Origin: Progne subis subis
Lineage: Eukaryota > Chordata > Aves > Passeriformes > Hirundinidae
Assembly: GCA_022316685.1 (NCBI GenBank)
Contig: JAKJHU010000038.1
Span: 2,156,384 to 2,220,383, forward strand
DNA: 64,000 nucleotides
Reading direction: 5' to 3'
Shown here: piece after piece, positions 45,601-54,600 of the stretch
Layout: each line of letters starts with the position of its first letter
Position numbering within the stretch: the stretch's first letter is position 1
Made by a program: the position numbers and the translations under genes
The notes under the pieces: generated by a model
What the model was told of the DNA's origin: nothing
The model's database searches: none
Seen by the model: only the letters and a program-made list of their open reading frames with translations

Positions 45601-48600
45601 GTTTAGCCTCACCTCAAAGACTTTACTGAAGACTAAAGTCAGGTCTTAAAATGATCCTGAAACATCTTTGAACATAACTTTAATACTTTAGGTACCCGAA
45701 AACAATTTTGCTAACCTCTTCCATACATCTAGTCCAGAAAAAAAAGACTGTAAAATGTTTTACCAGTTTTGGAACTATTTTGGTGAATTTTTCTATAGGC
45801 TAGAACTGTAGCCTCCTGATAGAAACACTAAAGCAACACAACCTGCTTTATCTCCATCCCTCTGAGCACAAGGCTATAAATACCAGTCCTTCCCCTCCAT
45901 GAAAAGATCCATCATTACCCTTGAACAGGTTCTGACAATCTCCCCTACCCCTTTTCTTTTTTGTAATCGAGGAGTTTTAAAAGTCAATACGCCCACACAG
46001 ACAATATTGTCCATGCCAATCCTGTTTAAATTCATGTTTCCTGAGAAAAAGGAAAAAAGCATTTGAAAAGAAAGACAACATTAATCAGGAAGACAGAGGA
46101 AAAGAGAACAAAACAACAAGTGCTACACATTATACAAATTCACAGATTGATGGCAAGTATCTGAAGTGGAAATTTCAGTCTGAAAAGCTCATGCACTCAT
46201 GATTGTTACGATTCCACCAAGAATTCCAGATTTATAGTATTTATGTTTTATTGTTAATATATAAAATGCTCTTGTTAAATTTGATTTCATCTGGAGTTTC
46301 TCAGTACTATAACAGAATCCAAGTGAAACTACGTCATAGGATAGTTTGTGTTGGAAGGGACCATTCAAGGTCATCTAGTCCAAATCCCCTGCAATGCACA
46401 GGGACATCAACTCTATCAAGTTGCTCAGAACCCTCAATTTGACCTTGACTGTTTACAGAGATGGGGCATCTACCAACCTCTGTCAGTATTTCACCTCAAT
46501 GTATAACATGTCCTTCTGATAGCTAGTCTGAATCTACTCTCTTCTTGTTTAAAACCATCATCTCTCGTCCTATCATAAAAGGCACTTGCTTTTCATATAA
46601 TAACATTAGAGTTTAAATGAATTCTCTTCAAAAAATTATACAGTTCCAGACAGGATGTCTTGTGTCTATCAGAAGTGTGAAGAACATGCAAACCTTTGAC
46701 CTGGTGGCACGCAGTTTCAATGAGCACAGGTAAGTTCCGTGAAGGAGGTGATCTTGGAGATCTTCAGGATCATCTTTGCTTCTGTTGCATAATCCTGCTA
46801 ATCCCCCACTGACTATTCACTTCATGTGCATGCTTCACCTTTCAACAATCAATGTTTGTCTATTGTTTCATCGAAATGCAGCCTTCATTCTCTGGTAGTA
46901 GGATATTGCTGCAGTCTGTGTTCATACAGGATTTTGCTTGAAACACAACCAAAACTCACTTAGATCGCAGGTTGACTAAGTTAATGACACAAGACACATT
47001 GGCATGATTCTGGGATCAAACTGTTCCAAGCTCAGACAGAGCACACTTCCTATTGTGCCAAGTTTGTACCTGCATCGGAAGGAGAGTTCTTTCAGATGGT
47101 TAACGGGATGACACAACAAAGCTGAGAGCTAGTAACTAACAGCTGTGCAAAGGTGAGGGAGAGCTGCTTAAATTCACATCTGTAACTTTGTGTCTGAGTA
47201 CTTCAGCTTCAGGGAAGAGACTGACAGCAGAATGAACATTTCCACTAGAGTTGGTTTAATCCATCAAGTCAAAGGGCAAGTTTCTAGCACATTAAAAACC
47301 AGGTAGGCCATAGGGAACTGAAGTGCGTAAGGCACACGCTCTCCTTTGCCTCTAAAAAGCAGAAGTTTTGACACAGTCACTTCTAGAAATTACTCCTTCC
47401 TGTGTTTCAAATGCAGTAAACAGCTTGCAGCTTAGTCACTGTAGGTACTGAGGGCTCAGTCTGTACTCAACTATTCAGTGCCAATTTGATGTCTCACCAG
47501 GCTTGCTGTGATGGAATGTGGGATGGAAAGCTGTCATGTGACACTGAAACCATAGCCTTTATGTTTCTCAGTGCATATTCCTTTGTCCTTATTCCTCTCT
47601 ATGTAGAAAAAGCCTATTAATATTCTGCTTCTACACACTGTCAGTTCAAATGTGTTGCTTTTAGTGCAACATGAATGCCTGCTGCTGCTGCTGTTCTTAG
47701 TCAACATCATCTGTAAAATAAAAATTCTTGGGCTATCACCGAAGTGCTAATGAAAAATGATGCATCAGACTGCTAGTGTCACTGCAGGTGTTCAATAAGG
47801 TGCCATTGTCATCCTACTGGAAGCAGTATTTACACTATAATGCTCTTCAGAAGAAAAAAAAAAAATAGAATATCAGCTGTTAGAATGCTAAAGCCTGCAC
47901 AAAGGTGAGAACTATCACAAGGTTTTCTACTGACCTGCCTTCTGACATAGAATTATAATGTGTGGGAAAGTTAATTACATGAATGTTTGAGTTCAAAGTT
48001 GCCAGTGAGAAAATGTATCTAATATATATGCCAGAAAAAAAGAAATCAAGAAGTAATAAACAAAACTTCAGTAATGTTAACACTTGAAAGAGTACAGTAA
48101 CAAAATGGCTTTTACAATTTCAGTCATCACAAAATATTCTGAAATCAGTGTGTGCATTGCACAAGTGAAAAATAACATTAAAAAAGCCCAAGTAATGAAG
48201 GATTTGTTTCTGAGGAATAAAGAAAATGAAAACATTTTCAGCTTCTTATCTGAACATTCATTTCAGACCAGTTTGGACATTTAGCTCAGGCACTGTCAAA
48301 CATCAACCATACTGCAATTATTCATGAAACCAGTAAATGTGCTGCACCTGCAAATTCGGCCAAATTGTTTGGCTCATGGAAATAAAATAAAATAAAAATA
48401 AAAAAAATTTAAAAAAGAAAGGTGGTGTATTAGTTTGAAGTGAGAAAAATAGACTAGCAAATCTACATGTGGGTTTCAAATAAGGTATGATAAAAGTATC
48501 ACATTTAATCTGCTACTTTTTGGATCTAAAATAATAGAAAGGCTAAGAAAGTAGAGACTGAAAAAGAAATAAAAATTGTATATTTGCCTAGATGAAAGTC

Positions 48601-51600
48601 AATCCACTACCTAATTAGAAATTCTAGTATCTTCCATCATGCTTTCTTAGCTGAAAATTAATTCTCAGAATTCATTAGTGTCACTACATTAAACATAGGT
48701 TGCAGCCATTTGCTGCAATCTCACAGCCAGGCTCCTAAGCACCATTTCCATCCTGCCACAATTACAAGCAAAGATGAAGCATTTATTAGCAGAGGATAAG
48801 AGCAGTCTCCCATCCACAGGCCCATCTGAGACAGCCTCTAAAAATTCACTGGCTGCTTGCACTCGGATGATAACATTGTTGGAATTGCTGGGTCTCACAA
48901 TGTAAACAGCCATTTCACAAGTAGCGAATCAGATGGCTGGAAATGAGAGATTTTATCAGCATTTGTGAGCTAATATTTACTAATGAATAAATGGAAAGAA
49001 ACAGATTTCATAAGAACTGCAGTGGTGGTCTGTCTCCTGTGTGTTCAGAAATACAAAAATAATCACTAACGTCACTCACTATTGCAGCCAAACCTAAGTA
49101 GAGCAGCGTCAGTTCTTTCAGAAATTCTCTTTCATTAGATCTATTATGATCTATTTGACCCCATGTACTTTCTCTAAAAAGAAAGAAATCAAGCAGCTGC
49201 AACTCTCATAGCTTAGTTATATTATTATTTATTGCCAGTATTTTGTTTGGGGGTTTTTTTGCAATTTTTGTTTGTTTGTTTTTGTTTTGTTTTTTGTTTT
49301 GTTGTTGTTGTTGTTTGAATTATTACATTCTGGAAATGCTACATTTTCTGCTGATTTCTTAGCTGCTAGAAGTATATTGCTGGAACTCATTTTGTCTCAT
49401 AACCTAAATACCCAAGCAGACATCTAGCAACTATTTAATATCTACATGTACAGAAGATACATAGGTTAACATTTGGACGGAATTATGACTGTGTATCGGA
49501 CTATTAGAGCTGGGGGATTCATACAACAGCCTCTAGGTGATAGTGATATAAAGTCTCTGTGCTGTTCAACTGTTAGCCCTTAGCTGAAGTCCTCATTGCC
49601 ACTGCTCTGGTCCCTTATCTCCCTGCCACTCCCTGCCTCAACAGGGTGCTTTCCCCACCACCTGCTCCTCTCACAGCTCTAGACCATTCTCCCCTGCCCT
49701 CCTCATATTTCACTCCTTGCACAAGTACCTGCTGTCTAGCAGGTACTTAGGATAAAAGCTTTCCAGGGTCTTGAACCAGACTCCAGGTCATCCTGAGGTG
49801 CTGAGGTCCTCTTGTCCCAGTCCCAAAAAGTGCAGTTATCAGACTGTCCCCAAAGATAGAGGTGTTCTAGAGTGGCTCAGCTGAGGTTCTAGAGCGGAAA
49901 TTTCCCAGGGGAACAAGAGAAGAGTACGGTCATATCCTCTTGAAAGGAGAGAGTATTCTCTCCTAAGCAGGGAGAATGAGGTCTCTAGGATCTGAGAGGA
50001 TTTTTCTCTTCACATACTTATCTGATCACTTACATCACAAGGTTGCTTCATGATGCAAGATTAATGAAATCAAGCCCATGACCTCAAATGGGTTGACTCC
50101 CTCTGCTTAGAGAAATGAAAGGACAGGCACTGACAAGCAGGATCATCTAGGCCACATACATTAGATTAGAAACTTCCCAGTCAAGGAAGGAAAAATAACA
50201 ATCTCTGGGATTTTTTTAGATGGTTAAAATGCTCAGTAACTGAGTGTTCCTTCCACCTCTGTACCACTTATAGCTGTGGCAGTCACTGGTCAGTTACATG
50301 CAGCCAAGAGGTGGAGAAGACATTTCATGAACTCCATCTGTAATAAGATGCAGGAATGTGCCTGCTTCTCTGACACTTCTCTGCTTTCCGCTTGCAGGCC
50401 TGCCCAACCCCCACTGCTGCAGGTCGCTAATTTGCAAAAGTGAACTAAAAAACCGTGACAGCTTTGCCAACAGCATTTCTGTTTCCAGTCCTAATTCAGC
50501 AGGACTCATAGGACAGAAATAACCTTATCTTCAGGACTATATATAGCTCCCCTTTGCAAAAAGTAAATGCTGGGCACTAGGGATATATGTGTAGGTTAAA
50601 TAGGTCTCCTATCTTGCACAGGATCCCATGATAAATAATAAGGTTTACTGCTCATTCTGCTACAATCAGATATCAGGATGAAAGACTGAATTTATGACAA
50701 AGAACTCAATCATCATATGCATGGTATAAATTTTGATGGTCAGAACAAATTTATAACATTATTGATCTGCCTTCTGGTAGCAAATGGTGTAAATTACTAA
50801 TCCTCCCTAAGAATGAGACAAATACTCAAACACTAAAATGTCACCATCACCTATTTTCTTAATAAATCTTCTTTCAGTTTAATGCTCCAACACCAAGCAC
50901 CATATAGTATAATTTAGAGCACACATCTGAAACAGAACTAAGATTCTATCGCACTGAAATTGTAAAATTAGGTGTAGTAAATACTTTTACCTCTTCTAAG
51001 TCTTCAAAATTTAGAACAGGTTTCCCAGCCTTATTTGGCCTGAGCAAGCATTGCAATTTATTTTTAGCTCATATACGTGGTCTAGAGAACAAACAACAGA
51101 AACTCTAGGGAGTGGCACCTCTTGCAGCTCTTTAGCATGGGTCTGACAGTTGAAATCTGAAATTTTACAGTGCCAATAGAAATACAATCAGAACAACTCT
51201 AGGGAGCACCTCAAAACCACCAAATACATTCATTTATTGTATGATGAAATTGATGAATAGCCTTTCACTAGGAATTGGTCTGCTCTGTTTCTTTGGTCTG
51301 CCCTTGAAAGCCCAGAAAAACAAAAACCCTTCAGAACCGTGCACAACTGAAGCTTTTTATTAGAAACAGTATGTTTTGCATGTGTACCAGATATTCTCCC
51401 TTAGGTACCTATCCCACTTTGACACTACAGCATGTAGCTGATTTCAGGAAGGACTTTTGCTACAACTCATTAGAAAGCTGAAGATAATTGTATTCATTAT
51501 ATATGTCCTTTCCTCTGTATAAATACATATGTTTCACGTAATGTTCAAAAGTGATGGAGATCTTTTGTCAGGCATTAAAATTTGGTATTTCAATTTCATC

Positions 51601-54600
51601 TGTAGAGATTCTGAGAGTCTACATCAATGACTGAAATGCAAAAACGTACAGATTTGGTGATAACCTTACACGTGGCAATCTGTATCGTTCTGACATTCGC
51701 AAACCTCTGCCTTGCCAGACACTGTGAAATTAATAAGTTATGTCAAATGCATATCATGTTCTCAATGAAAGAAACAGTAAAATGTTCTTTATGTAACATG
51801 AACAGAATGTCACTAAACAATTGTTTAGATTGTGAAAAAACTTTATCTGCATTCAGAGAAGTTATATATAAATGGCCCACTTAAAACCTATATAATCTAG
51901 ATCATCTATTCTGAATGTAGACTCATCAATATAAAATTCAGCTTGCTAAGCCATGTTTAAATTGAGTACAAAAAAGTGAGTTTTTCAGGACAAAAAAATT
52001 ATCTTTGCACTGTGTTTGCAATGTCATTGTTAAAAGTTTCATTCTAATGATAAATGTGACCATAAATCCTGAAGTTCACATTTTGACTTCATTACTTCCT
52101 GAATTTCTTAATTCTATAATTCCCTCCAGCTCAAGAATGACTAATTAATTCAAAGAACCATAATAGCTAATCATTGGTTAAATAAATTTAAAAGGAGAAT
52201 ATCTGTCTCTGGAGATACCACTACTAATTTGAATTAAAATTACCATTTTGTGATATAAGGTAAATAAAAGTTATTGCATTCTTCTGCTACAAGAACATAT
52301 TAACTCTCCTATTTATCCCTCGAGATCAGTGAAGCTTCACTGCTGTAATAGTTTACATGGTCTTACAGAAATGATAAAAAATCCTATTGATATGTAGATA
52401 AAATAAAGGTAATTACTTATTTCTCACATTACATCTGGAGAGCCATATTTTTCATACACAATCACAGTAGCACAGATAAATACACATACACTGAACTTTT
52501 TTGACCTTATGTCAATGAAGTATCTATGTGCTGCCTGTATCTTAGTAGATATCAAATACAAAATCAGGCTGTTGCCAGAGATGAGAGCTGAAATTGTGTC
52601 TTCTCTGTATTTCTTAAAAACAGACTATCTAATTCAGATTCACTACCTTCATTGTTAAACTTCTTATGAGAAGAACACATTACAGTCTTCATCTCAAATC
52701 AAGGTCAACAGAGCTGGGAATAGAAACTTAGATTCACCAAGGTAAAAGGGACCTTGACACTCTTCGTTCAGATTTTGTAAACATTGCATCTGACTAAATG
52801 TTGCTGCAAAGTCTTCATCTCTTGAGGCAATAGTATTGTAATTAAAAATATAGACTTAATTCCTGAAAAATATATGATCCTTATTTTAGAAGCTGAAAGA
52901 GTTACCAACAACAAAACTTCCAGCTCAGGCATGTTGTAAATCACTGTAATACATTAGAGACCACTTCTAAAACATGCCTCTCGAAACAATGGCATTTCAA
53001 GGGATGGCAAAATGGCGTGAAAAAAAAAGCTACAGTGACCAGGTTTGGCAATCTTGGCATAAACAAAAATATTGCATAAAACAAACTGAGTTCAAAAGCT
53101 TAGCCAAAGCTACATGCTCAGTTTTGGTCAGTACACAGGTCTGGCCTGCAACTTGAATAGATAAGCTTGTTATGCAAATGATGTTAGCATCAAGAAGGAG
53201 GTAGATAATGAAATTATTCGAAAGCTAACCACTCATCATGAGGGTGACAGAAACATCAGGCAAGGTCCTAACATATGGCTAAAAGGCACTATGGAATTTA
53301 TACAATCACTGCTTTTAATTTATCATAACCAGGCTGTCACAAGGCAGGCATCAACAAACGCATAACTAATGCATATAAATGAGCCAATTATCAGTAATGG
53401 CTAAAAGGTTTGCAGCTGTATGATCCAATGTTTCATTAACTAAATTTTTCTGGAAAACCCACTAATGTAAATCTAAGCCTCCATAAAAACATCGTGTAAC
53501 CCCTGTATCGTAACTTTACTAACACATGCCCAAGAATACAGCAATGTCAGAAAGAATTCGATTCCAGTATTCTCTTAAAGGCAGCTGTAACACAGGGTAT
53601 TTATTACAATTGTTGCATTTCTCCATGTTAAGAGAACCATGTATGAGCATATTTCCTTACTTCATTGTGCACATTATTGTAAAAATGAAAAGCAAGATTT
53701 GAGAACCTGCAAAGGTTGATGACAAGAAAATAATTAGGCAAAAGTAAACAATAATCCATATGATTGAAGAAATACAATTTAAATATATAAGAAACTCAAA
53801 GGACAAGATTAAACCCAAGTTTAGCCATAAAGGATTAACATCTGACTTGTTTTATGAGCAGTGCACGCTCAACTAAAGGACCGCTCAACTAAAGAACAAA
53901 TGCTAAGAAATGTTTAGCTGAGTTTTTGTATTGTTCTCAAACTCGGCAGGGACTTCGAAAACGAAAGTTACCAAGAAAGAAAAACTTAACATAACAATGC
54001 TCAAGGTTAACACACAATGTTCCTGAGACAGGAATGTAGTCTTATTTACCAGGTGCAGTAACTTTCTAAAGCACAAGTGGAATATAATACACTAGTGCTG
54101 CTCCCCCAGAAGAAAGACTACTGCCTTTAAACACAATGCAACCAATGGTTTCTTGTAACAGAATGAAATTCATCCTCCACTTGGTGACCCTTGTACTTAA
54201 ACACTGAATCTGTCATAGATCCCAATGCCTCTTGCTGGGTAAACAAGGGCATGCATTAGGAGAACCAGAACTTGGATCAATATGCTCTAGAGGAATATAC
54301 TTCTGCTACTCACACTGAAGAGATTCTGAGTTACATTGCAGCAATAATAATAATAATGATGGTCCTTCCTCTGTAGGTCAAACATCACACTGTACCTCAC
54401 CTTCCTGTCTGCTTAAAGACCCGCATAGCAAATAACAGTGTTTTTCACAGATTACTAATAAAACTTGCATTAGTGTTTTTGTTTTTAACTTCTTCTAAAA
54501 TGGAAAGACATTAGTACACAACTAGTTGAAAAAAGTATCAGGTAGGGGTATTGTAGTCTACAATTAATTGGATACACCAAGGAACAGAACAGATTCAAAA

